Positions 1-8,772 of a stretch of DNA of 64,000 nt are shown piece after piece (within the stretch, counting starts at the first letter, position 1; every line of letters starts with the position of its first letter). A program made the position numbers and the translations under genes. The notes under the pieces are model-generated. The model saw only the letters and a program-made list of their open reading frames with translations. It had not been told where the DNA came from and made no database searches. This stretch comes from Thermoplasmata archaeon (GTDB lineage: Archaea; Thermoplasmatota; Thermoplasmata; Thermoplasmatales; Thermoplasmataceae): NCBI GenBank assembly GCA_015520045.1, contig WAQW01000003.1, positions 42,101 through 106,100 of the forward strand, given 5' to 3'.

Positions 1-595
1 CGGATATTTCGAGAAGATGTTTTCTTCTTTCAAGGCTCATGGTGCGTCCCGACGGATTCTGGAAAGTAGGTATCACATATATGAATTTAGGAGGCTTTCC
101 GGAATTCTTCAGCGATCTTATCTCATCCTCAACCTTCTCCGTCATTATGCCATCATCATCCATCTCAACACCATGAATGTCGACCTTGTTTGCATTATAT
201 GCACTCAGAGCTCCAATATATGTTGGCATTTCAGTGATGACCGGATCAAAGGGATCACAAAGAACCTTGGCGGATGCATACAGTCCCTGCTGAGATCCGG
301 ATGTCACTATTATGTTGTTCTCAGACACTTTGATTTTCTCAGTTTCCGAAAGCATTTTTGATATCTCTTTCCGCAATGTTACGATTCCGGCGGTGGATCC
401 GTACTGAAACACATCTTTACCGTGATTTTCGATCAAATAATCTATTATCTCCTTAAGATCGTCAATGGCAAATGCCTGAGGATTCGGCATTCCCCCTCCG
501 AAAGATATCACATCATCAGAGGAGGCGTACTTCAAAAGCTCCCGAATCTCAGATTGCTTCATTTCCGATAACATATTTGAATATCGATAATCCAT
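1..595 (-). CDS. PLP-dependent aminotransferase, class I/II, 3' end cut by window edge
   Basis: This reading frame is absent from the ORF track because it runs off the left edge without a stop. Translating the reverse strand from the ATG at 595 gives MDYRYSNMLSEMKQSEIREL, then a glycine-rich 'ISFGGGMPNPQ' and 'IPTFQNPSGRTMSLERR'. These are typical of the LysN/ARO8-like aminotransferases (2-aminoadipate and aromatic aminotransferases) that use pyridoxal phosphate. About 198 codons of an expected ~400 are present; the PLP lysine lies outside the window. The substrate cannot be told from this fragment. Transcription is divergent from the GTPase at 667. Confidence 0.85.
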   Translation of the reverse strand, partial: MDYRYSNMLSEMKQSEIRELLKYASSDDVISFGGGMPNPQAFAIDDLKEIIDYLIENHGKDVFQYGSTAGIVTLRKEISKMLSETEKIKVSENNIIVTSGSQQGLYASAKVLCDPFDPVITEMPTYIGALSAYNANKVDIHGVEMDDDGIMTEKVEDEIRSLKNSGKPPKFIYVIPTFQNPSGRTMSLERRKHLLEIS

Positions 596-666
596 AACAA
601 TCCAGATGATATTGCTAAAAAACATATAAACAGTACCACATCCCACCGGTAAGAAAGTATTTTATA

Positions 667-1218
667 ATGTGTAAAATAAAGTGTTGCGTGAATCCTACAT
701 ACGTTGCATGGAAAGTTACGGTCATCGGTGAAAGATCTTCGGGAAAGACCTGCCTTATATCGAAGATCTGCTATGATAGCTTTGACAGTAATGGATGTAA
801 GAACCCTTTCAGAACTCTGATCAAGAAATCGGTGAAGCTTGACAATGATGGCGTGTCTAGCAAAGCAGATATATTTTTTCATGAGATCAACGAACTGAAT
901 AAACCCGAAAGATACGTAATCGGTTCAAGCGCCATCATCGTTACCTTGGACGTTACGAACTCAGACGCCTTCAGGAATACAGACTTGTTGTTGAAATACT
1001 TGAAAACGTTCAAGAAGAACAAACTGCAGATTCTCGTGGCCACAAAGATAGATAGAAAATATGAAGCAAAAATCTGGGATGAAGAACTAACGGAGCTCTC
1101 CCAGAAATATGATATCGCATACATCAAGACCAGTTCCAAAACAGGAGAGGGGATTGACGAGCTGTTGCAGGAAATTTCCAGCACTCTAACCAGAAGGATA
1201 ACCTTAAATGAAAGATGA
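667..1218 (+). CDS. Ras-like small GTPase, degenerate G3 motif
   Basis: A 183-aa P-loop GTPase of the Ras superfamily type. The G1 loop GERSSGKT is at about residue 21, G4 appears as ATKIDRK (TKxD) and G5 as TSSKTGEG. The G3 DxxG motif that normally follows strand 3 is missing: the matching stretch reads IFFHEINEL. Nucleotide binding therefore looks possible, but switch II chemistry is doubtful. The last 11 bases overlap endA, so the two genes are probably cotranscribed. A TTTTATAATG sequence ends at the annotated ATG, too close to be its TATA box, so the in-frame GTG at 691 may be the real start. Archaeal small GTPases of this kind have poorly known roles; no function is assigned. Confidence 0.75.
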   Translation: MCKIKCCVNPTYVAWKVTVIGERSSGKTCLISKICYDSFDSNGCKNPFRTLIKKSVKLDNDGVSSKADIFFHEINELNKPERYVIGSSAIIVTLDVTNSDAFRNTDLLLKYLKTFKKNKLQILVATKIDRKYEAKIWDEELTELSQKYDIAYIKTSSKTGEGIDELLQEISSTLTRRITLNER

Positions 1219-2158
1219 AGTGTTCTGTCCACCGTACAGGTTCAGGACGTTGCGTGTCAGCTATTCATCCCTTATGAACAGGTACAGACTGGGTAGGGTT
1301 CTCGATCAGAAACTTTACGTGACGCCTCTGGAGTGTGCCTTTCTGCTCTCGAGGAAAAAAATTATTCCTGCTATTCCAGAGAAAAAGGACGAGATAGAGA
1401 AATTTTTAAGCGGACTTCCTGACTTTAATATCAGATTTCCTGCTTACTTCCTTCTTAAGAAAGCAGGATTTATCGTTAAGAACGACGGGCGTGAGATGAT
1501 CATAAAGAAGAGGAAGAACGGAAAGGAGAAGAGGCTTGAAGTGTTTAGAACAGACGATGAAATCGATCTTTCTTCAGTGAATGACGATTCTGATTTTCTG
1601 CTTTCAGTAGTGGATCAGGATGGTGACGTGACAACATTCACTCTATCACACGAGGAAATGTCCGGTTCTGCGATGATCGAAGCTCCCACCATCCGGAAAC
1701 AAGCGAATAAAATAATGCTGGAAGATGATAAGAGTGTTCCATCATGGATAGGCTTCCGCAAAGGAAACATAAGGTTCCTTACAGATCCGGAACTCTCCTA
1801 TCTCATGCGATCTCACAGATCAGAAGATGCAGTCAGGCAGATCTACAGGGACCTCACAGAAAGAGGATTCATACTGAAATCGGGTTTCAAATACGGAGCT
1901 CTCTTCAGGGCATATCAGAAATCTATTGAAGATCACGCAGAATACCTCATTGCCCATTCTGGGAAAAGTTTGAAGATCCTTGATCTTGTAAGGATCGCAA
2001 GAATATCAAACACAGTGAGGAAAAAGTGTGTTATAGCATTTCCTAGGGAGGGAAAGATTCAATACATCCTGATAAAAAGGGTGAAGGATTACAACCAGCT
2101 ATATACAGATCAGATCTGGGCCTCGAAATCTTCAACCTTCAATTCGAAATCGGAATAG
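1208..2158 (+). CDS. endA: tRNA splicing endonuclease EndA, homodimer (two-repeat) type
   Basis: EndA cleaves bulge-helix-bulge motifs in pre-tRNA introns and pre-rRNA. The C-terminal half carries the catalytic triad context: tyrosine in FKYGALFRAY, histidine in IEDHAEYL and lysine in VRKKCVIAF. At 316 aa it has the length of the fused alpha2 form, in which an N-terminal degenerate repeat precedes the catalytic repeat, rather than the ~180-aa alpha4 form. It overlaps the upstream GTPase by 11 bases and the convergent rps2 gene by 49 bases. The window also contains a likely substrate, the stem flanking 16S rRNA. Confidence 0.92.
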   Translation: MKDEVFCPPYRFRTLRVSYSSLMNRYRLGRVLDQKLYVTPLECAFLLSRKKIIPAIPEKKDEIEKFLSGLPDFNIRFPAYFLLKKAGFIVKNDGREMIIKKRKNGKEKRLEVFRTDDEIDLSSVNDDSDFLLSVVDQDGDVTTFTLSHEEMSGSAMIEAPTIRKQANKIMLEDDKSVPSWIGFRKGNIRFLTDPELSYLMRSHRSEDAVRQIYRDLTERGFILKSGFKYGALFRAYQKSIEDHAEYLIAHSGKSLKILDLVRIARISNTVRKKCVIAFPREGKIQYILIKRVKDYNQLYTDQIWASKSSTFNSKSE

Positions 2159-2715
2159 TCCGGAGCGATCTTCCCTCTGTTCTTTAGAACTTCTCTGGCA
2201 AACAACCAGTAAATAATGGCGAGTGACTTTCTGCCCTTGTTGTTTGTTGGTATGACTAGATCCACAAAGTCCGTTTTATTGTTAGCATCGCACAGTGCGA
2301 TGATTGGTATACCAACCTTTACGGCCTCCTTCATAACTTGTGAATCGGCCATTGGATCAGTAATCACCACGATTTTTGCTTCCATGTAAGAACGCAAACT
2401 GGGATTGGTCAATGTTCCCGGAATAAATCTTCCAACAGATGATTTGCAACCAATGGCATCAGCAAATCTTTTCACAGGTCTGTAGGCATACTGTCGTTGA
2501 GCGACCACGAGTATGTCTTCAGGATCATATCTGGACAGCATTTTACCGGCAGTTATCAGTGCCGCATTGGTCTTCTTTATGTCCAGCAGATAGAGACCAT
2601 CATTTCTAATCTTGTAGATGTATTTGAGCATATTCTTCGACCGCATCTGAGTGCCTATGTGAACACCAGACCGCTGATACTCTTCTTCTGGAACCAGTAG
2701 TTCTTGATCAACCAT
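2110..2715 (-). CDS. rps2: 30S ribosomal protein S2 (uS2)
   Basis: A 201-aa archaeal uS2. Family signatures include GVHIGTQMRSKNMLKYIY near the N terminus, GRFIPGTLTNP in the middle and IPIIALCDANN toward the C-terminal third. The protein sits on the small-subunit body near the mRNA exit. In many archaea rps2 follows rpoN/rpoK/enolase; here it stands alone, with its 3' end overlapping endA tail to tail by 49 bases. The ATG at 2715 gives the expected archaeal N terminus. Confidence 0.95.
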   Translation of the reverse strand: MVDQELLVPEEEYQRSGVHIGTQMRSKNMLKYIYKIRNDGLYLLDIKKTNAALITAGKMLSRYDPEDILVVAQRQYAYRPVKRFADAIGCKSSVGRFIPGTLTNPSLRSYMEAKIVVITDPMADSQVMKEAVKVGIPIIALCDANNKTDFVDLVIPTNNKGRKSLAIIYWLFAREVLKNRGKIAPDYSDFELKVEDFEAQI

Positions 2716-2839
2716 TTAATCACACTTCAAGTAGCTTGACTGGTAATGGAACGCGATATATAACATTTTTTTGATTTCGATAAGTTAAACAGACCATTTC
2801 TGGTGTATCTCCTTTCACCGATGCGGCCTATCTGATCAC

Positions 2840-3211
2840 CTAATCGACTGTGGTTATCGATTTTATCTTCCTTCGCACATACCTGTAAAATCTGAACTCG
2901 TACCACGACAGAACAAAACCAACAAAAAGGGCGAGAATTATATAATATAGCAGGAACAAGTTCTTCCCACCATAAAAGAGGATCACCGATTCCATGGCAA
3001 TCCTGATGCTTGGAAGAGCATACCATACCTCTGTCAGAAGAAATATATCAAAAACAATGTAAATCAAAATGAGTGAGACCCTGATAAAATCTGTAAAAAT
3101 GTACAGAATTATCTGTTTTCTGGTAGCCTCACCCCGGTCAAATATATCCTCTTCCTCGGAGATCCTTTCCCTTATTGTTTTTTCCCTTACTTCAATTAAC
3201 TTCTTGGCCAT
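2840..3211 (-). CDS. Small membrane protein downstream of opp operon
   Basis: A 123-aa protein with a charged N terminus (KKLIEVREKTIRERISEEEDIFDRG) and then about three hydrophobic segments: near residues 33-60, perhaps 68-85, and 88-110. It ends in a basic tail RRKIKS. It starts 20 bases inside the end of the OppF-type ATPase gene on the same strand, so it is very likely the last gene of that operon. I do not recognise a family. It could be an accessory of the transporter, but only the position suggests this. Confidence 0.6.
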   Translation of the reverse strand: MAKKLIEVREKTIRERISEEEDIFDRGEATRKQIILYIFTDFIRVSLILIYIVFDIFLLTEVWYALPSIRIAMESVILFYGGKNLFLLYYIILALFVGFVLSWYEFRFYRYVRRKIKSITTVD

Positions 3212-4658
3212 ATTCTATTTCTTCTGGTTTGTTCTCGTCGTAGTAGTTATAGTCATAGATAAGGCACGATACGAAGTGCCCCTTTCTGACTTCCTTCAGT
3301 TTCGGAGTGTCCGGTTCAATCATTGTAATTACGATCTTAGAACCATCCTCACTCCTCTCCACGGTATCGATTGCTTTAAAAACAACCCCTTCATCCATGA
3401 GGGATTCCTTCTCAATGAGATCCTTGAAGAGTTTTAGAGTATCCTGATCCACTGTGACGTTTTCTCCGAAATTCACCTCGATGATGTTTTCTGCCTCGTT
3501 AGAGATTATCTCCTCCACCGTATATTTCATATCTGTTACCTCTGGATTCCTCGTCGGATCGAGCATAATCCGCAGCGGTTCCCTTAGATCTCTTGGAGAC
3601 CACCCACAGTTTCTCATGGCGACGGGACATCTTGGATGGAAGTAACATCCCTTGGGAGGATTTGCGGGACTGGGAATCTCACCCTTAAGAATTATCCTGG
3701 TCTTCTTCGATTCTATATCTATGGTGGGTATTGCCGATAGAAGCGCCTTCGTGTAGGGATGGAGCATTTCTTCGAAAATTCTGTCCGTAGAGGCGAGTTC
3801 CACGACCTTACCAAGGTACATCACCGCCACTCGATCAGACATAATTCTTATCACGTTGAGGTGATGGCTTATAAACAGATATGATAGGCCCATTTTAAAC
3901 TGAAGATCCTTCAGTATGTTAAGGATCTGTGCCTGAACAGAAACATCCAAAGCCGAGGTGGGCTCATCAAGAACCAGTAGCTTGGGCTCTATCGATATGG
4001 CACGTGCTATACCTATTCTCTGCCTCTGCCCACCGCTGAATTCGTGGGGGAATCGATATAGATGATCGGCGCTCAGACCTATGTCCTTTATGATCTGCAG
4101 AAGCTTATCGGTTATCTCCTCTCGAGATAGATCAGTTAGCAATCTCATTGGTTCTGCTATGATATCCTTCACGAGTTTCCTGGGATCAAGTGAACTCATC
4201 GGATCCTGGAACACGGGCTGCATAAAACGCCTCAGCCCCCTGATTGCCGATTGCTTTTTCCTTGTAAGCGAATTCTTCTTCCTCAACTTGAGAAATTCCT
4301 CAAATTCACCTTTGAGATCAGCCGGTATCTTTGATTCATCGAAATCAGCCTTCTCGGGATCATAATAGGGTTCAAATTTGCGATCAAGTTCCATTATCCT
4401 GGACATTTCTTCGGCTGGAAGATTAAAATAAACATCCCCAGATGTGGCGGGAATGAGACTCAGCACAGCCCTACCAAGTGTGGTCTTTCCACAACCGGTC
4501 TCTCCCACGATGCCCAGAGTTTCTCCTTCGAGAAGTGCGAAGGAGACATCATCCAGAGCTCTAATTTCGGTTCTCAGTGCCTTGAAAACACTTGACTGTT
4601 TGAAGTACTTCCTGAGGTGCGATACAAACAAAAGTACATGTTCTCCACTTGTTATCAT
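3192..4658 (-). CDS. oppF: Oligopeptide/dipeptide ABC transporter ATPase (OppF/DppF type)
   Basis: A nucleotide-binding subunit that powers peptide or glycoside uptake. Walker A GETGCGKT is near residue 52, the Q-loop VFQDP at about 150, signature FSGGQ at about 207, and Walker B LLVLDEPTSALD follows. The Opp/Dpp C-terminal cysteine motif is present as GCYFHPRCP. At 488 aa it is much longer than the ~320-aa norm: a charged insertion lies between residues ~80 and 140, and a ~100-aa acidic tail follows the cysteine motif. It lies 12 bases downstream of the OppD-type gene, in the order oppB-C-D-F. Confidence 0.92.
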   Translation of the reverse strand: MITSGEHVLLFVSHLRKYFKQSSVFKALRTEIRALDDVSFALLEGETLGIVGETGCGKTTLGRAVLSLIPATSGDVYFNLPAEEMSRIMELDRKFEPYYDPEKADFDESKIPADLKGEFEEFLKLRKKNSLTRKKQSAIRGLRRFMQPVFQDPMSSLDPRKLVKDIIAEPMRLLTDLSREEITDKLLQIIKDIGLSADHLYRFPHEFSGGQRQRIGIARAISIEPKLLVLDEPTSALDVSVQAQILNILKDLQFKMGLSYLFISHHLNVIRIMSDRVAVMYLGKVVELASTDRIFEEMLHPYTKALLSAIPTIDIESKKTRIILKGEIPSPANPPKGCYFHPRCPVAMRNCGWSPRDLREPLRIMLDPTRNPEVTDMKYTVEEIISNEAENIIEVNFGENVTVDQDTLKLFKDLIEKESLMDEGVVFKAIDTVERSEDGSKIVITMIEPDTPKLKEVRKGHFVSCLIYDYNYYDENKPEEIEYGQEVN

Positions 4659-4670
4659 ATTATCCCTCCA

Positions 4671-6377
4671 TCATTCTTCCAGTTCAACGGATTCCTCCAC
4701 CTCGTCTGAATACAAGAAGCAGGCAACTTTGTGTTCTGGTTCTATTTCGACAAGAGCAGGCTTCTTCTCAGAACAGATATCCATCCTGAACTTGCATCTG
4801 GGATGGAATCTGCATCCCGTGGGCGGATCGATCAGGTTCGGAACACTACCCGGTATAGATTCCAACCTTGCGGCCTTGTCAACCTTCACGTCGTGCCTCG
4901 GGATTGAATTCATGAGCCCGATTGTGTAGGGGTGCTTGGCATTTTTGAACAGCTTCTCCAGAGGTGCCTCCTCCACGAGGTTTCCTCCGTACATAACACC
5001 GACCCTATCACACATCTCAGCGATAACAGCAAGATCGTGCGTTATGAACAAAACCGATTGACCCCGCCTTTTATCTATGACTCTGTTAATAAGGTTAAGG
5101 ATCTGCGCCTGGGTAGTAACATCCAGCGCTGTGGTCGGCTCATCAGCAATCAGAACCTTTGGTGATGATGAAAGAGCCATTGCAATCATTGATCTTTGCA
5201 ACATACCGCCACTGAGCTCGTGTGGGTATGAATTCATGATTGCCTCTGGGGCGGGGATGTTTACCAGTTCCAGGAATTCTATAGCCCTCTTCTCTGCCGC
5301 CATCCGAATATTCTTATCTCTAACCCTCTTACTCAAAATTCTCTTGAAGTAGAGAGCAGGATACACCCTCCTCATCTGCTCTTTTGCCCTTTTGATCTCT
5401 TCCTTAATCTGAAGGGTCTCCTTCTCCGACTGACTCGTCCTCGTATCCAGGTAATTGCGCATCTTGCGGAGCTCATCGCTTCCGGCGGGGGAGCTAGCGC
5501 TTAATTCCTGAATCCTCCTACGTATTCTCTTTATCTCACCCTCGATGGATACGAGCTTAAGCTGAAGATCATCGACCCTATCGCTCAACCTGAAGTAATC
5601 CCTCATCCGGGCGTACTTTTCAACTTTCAGGCCCAGCTTAGCAGTCTGTGCGATGTTAACGAATTCGGTCGCCATCTGCTCAGGATCAGATATGTTCTCA
5701 GCTGTCTGCTTTATGTATTTCTTGACGGAATAGAGAGAATAATCAAGAATGAACTGATCAACGATATTGGACCTTTTCTGATAATCAGGTTCTCCAAGAA
5801 TAGCCTCTGCAACCTTCAAAGCATTCTTCTTCGAAAAGGTTTCAAGCCTGACCAAAGAGGATATCAGATCAGTAAGGTTGTGAAGGAGTATGGGTTCTGT
5901 CAGCTGGAAACCTATGGTCAGTACCGGGTTCATAGACAAGAACGGTTCCTGGAAGATCATAGACACCCATTTCCCACGGATAGAGGAAAGAATCTTGTTG
6001 TGTCTTCGAAGCGCTGTTTTGTAGTGCTTTACCTTCACATTTGTTGGAGACTTTATTTTGACCCTGACCAATTTGTCCAGATCGGAATAGATGTTGAATC
6101 CATTTATGTACACATCTCCGTCTAGAACTCTTCCTGGAGGATCCGGAATCAAGTCAATTATGGATGTGGCTGTGACGCTTTTACCGCTCCCACTCTCACC
6201 GACGAGCCCGTAGACCTCACCTCGCCTTATGGAGAGGGATAGGTTTTCAATAGCCCGTACTATTCCTTTCGATGTGAAGAAATAGGTCTTGAGATTTTTT
6301 ACCACCACGTTATTTTCCTGTATCTCCTTGGCCAGCTCATCGTGCTGTTCAGATTTTGATAATTCTGCTTCAACCAT
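4671..6377 (-). CDS. oppD: Oligopeptide/dipeptide ABC transporter ATPase (OppD type) with long helical insertion
   Basis: The partner ATPase. Walker A GESGSGKS is at 60-67, Q-loop MIFQEPF at about 140, signature LSGGM at about 388, Walker B VLIADEPTTALD after it, and the cysteine motif GCRFHPRCKF in the C-terminal part. Between the Q-loop and signature there are about 245 residues rather than the usual ~60. The extra ~190 residues (about 170-360) are highly charged and look alpha-helical or coiled coil (for example LKLVSIEGEIKRIRRRIQEL). The core motifs are intact, so the ATPase should work. The stop codon is 2 bases before the oppD-side start, giving tight coupling with oppC upstream. Confidence 0.92.
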   Translation of the reverse strand: MVEAELSKSEQHDELAKEIQENNVVVKNLKTYFFTSKGIVRAIENLSLSIRRGEVYGLVGESGSGKSVTATSIIDLIPDPPGRVLDGDVYINGFNIYSDLDKLVRVKIKSPTNVKVKHYKTALRRHNKILSSIRGKWVSMIFQEPFLSMNPVLTIGFQLTEPILLHNLTDLISSLVRLETFSKKNALKVAEAILGEPDYQKRSNIVDQFILDYSLYSVKKYIKQTAENISDPEQMATEFVNIAQTAKLGLKVEKYARMRDYFRLSDRVDDLQLKLVSIEGEIKRIRRRIQELSASSPAGSDELRKMRNYLDTRTSQSEKETLQIKEEIKRAKEQMRRVYPALYFKRILSKRVRDKNIRMAAEKRAIEFLELVNIPAPEAIMNSYPHELSGGMLQRSMIAMALSSSPKVLIADEPTTALDVTTQAQILNLINRVIDKRRGQSVLFITHDLAVIAEMCDRVGVMYGGNLVEEAPLEKLFKNAKHPYTIGLMNSIPRHDVKVDKAARLESIPGSVPNLIDPPTGCRFHPRCKFRMDICSEKKPALVEIEPEHKVACFLYSDEVEESVELEE

Positions 6378-6379
6378 AT

Positions 6380-7474
6380 TTATCTCCTCAATTTGGGATC
6401 AAGGACATCTCTAAGACCATCACCAAGCAGGTTAACGGCGATCGTGAAAATGACCAGAAACAGAGCCGGTATCAAGAAAGGCCACCAGTTCATAGGTGTA
6501 GCAAACAGATATCTGGTCTGATCACCCCACGTTATCATGTTTCCGAGTTCTGGCAGATAGATGCTCGTATAGTGGAAACCCAAGAAATCAAGAGTGGCAA
6601 AAAGAGCTATCACTGTTCCTAGATCTAGAGATATCTGCACGAACACAGGAGCAAGGACGTTTGGAAGGATATGTACGAACATTGTCCGGATCCTTGAGGA
6701 GCCGGACGCGGTGGCAGCCTCCACAAACTTATTCGACTTGACGCTAAGTGCCTGTCCCCTTGTTAACCTTGCATATATTGGCCACCATATGATTATAAGT
6801 GCCAGAAGTACGTTGTTAATACTAACGCCCATAACGTACAGGATTGCCATGGCCAGAACCAGAAACGGAATACTGAAGAATATGTCTGTAACCCTCATGA
6901 TGGCTTCATCCGTTGCACCACCATAGAATCCTGCGAAGGTCCCGACTATTGTGCCTATGGCAGCCCCAATAAGAACGATTACAACAGTGTATGTAAGATC
7001 CCACTTAAGAGATGCGAGCATGACAGGAAATATGGGCAGATTGTATGCCGTGGAACCGAATATCCACCACCATCCCGGAGTGTTTGTGGGACCATGAAGA
7101 GTGGGAGGTATCAGAGTGATTATGGCACCAGATCCGTAGGGCGGAACACCATATGATACACCTATCGTAAAAGGTATCAAACTGCCCGTTATGGGACTGG
7201 GATATAATATTGGTTTACCGAGATACGTGCTCATGTGGAAGGTGACGAGAGCGTCAGAAAGATCAAAACCGCTTTTGATGCCTAGATATGCAGGATAGAC
7301 CCAATCCAGGATCGCAATGATTGCGTAGATCACAACAATTATCAATCCTGCAAGAGCGATCCTGTTCTTGACGAACACCTTTAATGTTGAGATGAAATCC
7401 TCCGCTCTCGGATGCTTCTTTGAAACGATTTCTGATTCCAGAGTTGCTTCTACTGTTAAGTCCATAATAACCAC
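6380..7474 (-). CDS. oppC: Oligopeptide/dipeptide ABC transporter permease (OppC type)
   Basis: A polytopic permease of 364 aa. An N-terminal cytoplasmic segment precedes a first membrane helix (ALAGLIIVVIYAIIAI), a large extracytoplasmic loop rich in Pro/Gly follows, and the C-terminal BPD_transp_1 core holds the EAA-like loop GQALSVKSNKFVEAATASGSS. This is the OppC/DppC architecture. The gene abuts oppB upstream with no gap and lies 2 bases before oppD. The substrate is not evident; no solute-binding protein gene is in the cluster. Confidence 0.92.
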   Translation of the reverse strand: MVIMDLTVEATLESEIVSKKHPRAEDFISTLKVFVKNRIALAGLIIVVIYAIIAILDWVYPAYLGIKSGFDLSDALVTFHMSTYLGKPILYPSPITGSLIPFTIGVSYGVPPYGSGAIITLIPPTLHGPTNTPGWWWIFGSTAYNLPIFPVMLASLKWDLTYTVVIVLIGAAIGTIVGTFAGFYGGATDEAIMRVTDIFFSIPFLVLAMAILYVMGVSINNVLLALIIIWWPIYARLTRGQALSVKSNKFVEAATASGSSRIRTMFVHILPNVLAPVFVQISLDLGTVIALFATLDFLGFHYTSIYLPELGNMITWGDQTRYLFATPMNWWPFLIPALFLVIFTIAVNLLGDGLRDVLDPKLRR

Positions 7475-8563
7475 CTAATACCTAATTCTCGGATCCAGGA
7501 GTGCGTATATAACATCAACCACCAGATTTGCTATAACGATTATAATACCGAAAAAGAATGTTGTACTCAGCACACCATATGGTGCGAAGTCAAGCACTGA
7601 GTTCAGTGCAAGCAAACCCATACCATGGTAGCTGAATATATCTTCTACAACCACCACACCGCCCAGAAGGGTCGCAAATGCCAGCACCATAACGGTGATC
7701 GCTGGTATCATAGCGTTTCTTCTGACATGCGTCCGTATTACCCACGATTCGGGAACGCCTTTAGATCTTGCGGTCTTCACATACTCCTGCGACAGGCTAT
7801 CGACCATTCCAGATCTTATAAATCTCAACAGCCCTGCGAGGAGACCATAGGTTATCGTGAGCACAGGAAGTATCACGTAGATAAATGCTCCCCATGAGAA
7901 TGAGAAATCACCATTGAGCATCCCATCAAGAATCGGTATATGCGTGGGATACGTTGTCCCGGCTCTGAACCATGATGGGGGTGACGTGAATGTGGGCATA
8001 GTCCCACCAATGGGAAGCCCGGTTACCCCTATGAGCCTGGGTACAACCCCGGCTCTGGAAAACAAAAGCTGAAGTAGAATTCCCAGAACAAAGACAGGAA
8101 ATGCATATCCCACCAGGGAAAACACTCTTCCCACGTTATCAGATACCGAGTTTGGTCTTGCCCCTATATATGTTCCAATTGGAATTGAAAGGATAACAGA
8201 TAGCAGGGTAGCAAAAAAAGCCAGCTGAACGGTATTGGGTAGGGACTTTTCAATACCCTCTAAAACCGGCAGACCACCAAACATGGGGAACTGCGTTGGA
8301 AAGAAACCCCACGTTCCGTTGACAAGGCGTTCAAGGAAGAGAATGTACTGCTGTGGGAAGGAGAGATTCAGGCCAAGTGCAATCTTTGCCTTTCTCAGCT
8401 GTGCTGCTATGTCTTTTGAGTGAGGATTGATGTACTGAGATACCAGCTGAGTTTCATGTGTTAGTTCCAATGAGTACAACAAAACGAAGGTGAAAAGCGT
8501 CAGACCAATAAGTGTTGGTACCATCAGAACAAGCCTGCGTATTATGAAATAACGTATCTTCAT
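7475..8563 (-). CDS. oppB: Oligopeptide/dipeptide ABC transporter permease (OppB type)
   Basis: First gene of the transporter operon. It has the N-terminal helix typical of OppB (MKIRYFIIRRLVLMVPTLIGL), a periplasm-like loop, and the EAA loop YVKTARSKGVPESWVIRTHVRRN in the last third. The ORF track starts at a GTG (8584), but a strong TATA box at 8599-8610 predicts transcription from about 8580. The ATG at 8563 then gives a short leader and the family-typical N terminus, so I chose it. Downstream genes oppC, oppD, oppF and a small membrane protein follow without terminator-sized gaps. Confidence 0.9.
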   Translation of the reverse strand: MKIRYFIIRRLVLMVPTLIGLTLFTFVLLYSLELTHETQLVSQYINPHSKDIAAQLRKAKIALGLNLSFPQQYILFLERLVNGTWGFFPTQFPMFGGLPVLEGIEKSLPNTVQLAFFATLLSVILSIPIGTYIGARPNSVSDNVGRVFSLVGYAFPVFVLGILLQLLFSRAGVVPRLIGVTGLPIGGTMPTFTSPPSWFRAGTTYPTHIPILDGMLNGDFSFSWGAFIYVILPVLTITYGLLAGLLRFIRSGMVDSLSQEYVKTARSKGVPESWVIRTHVRRNAMIPAITVMVLAFATLLGGVVVVEDIFSYHGMGLLALNSVLDFAPYGVLSTTFFFGIIIVIANLVVDVIYALLDPRIRY

Positions 8564-8598
8564 CTTATTGAGTAGCGATTTCACATACTAAATATTTT

Positions 8599-8610
8599 CT
8601 TTTATAAAAG
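8599..8610 (-). promoter_or_regulatory. TATA box of the opp operon
   Basis: The palindromic CTTTTATAAAAG lies about 25 bases upstream of the expected transcription start (near 8580). This would leave a ~17-base leader before the oppB ATG at 8563. It is the only strong TATA element before the five-gene operon. Confidence 0.6.
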
Positions 8611-8772
8611 GCGGTGTGTTTTCAAATCCCATACAGACCGGCGCTGACAGGATTCAAGGAACAGGACTACCTATATCCCCGGAGTCTAAAACCTGATGAA
8701 CAGATATCATTCCCCTCCAAGGATCTGATTTCAGTTTGCAAAAGCATATAGGGTGTGAGGACAAATATAACT

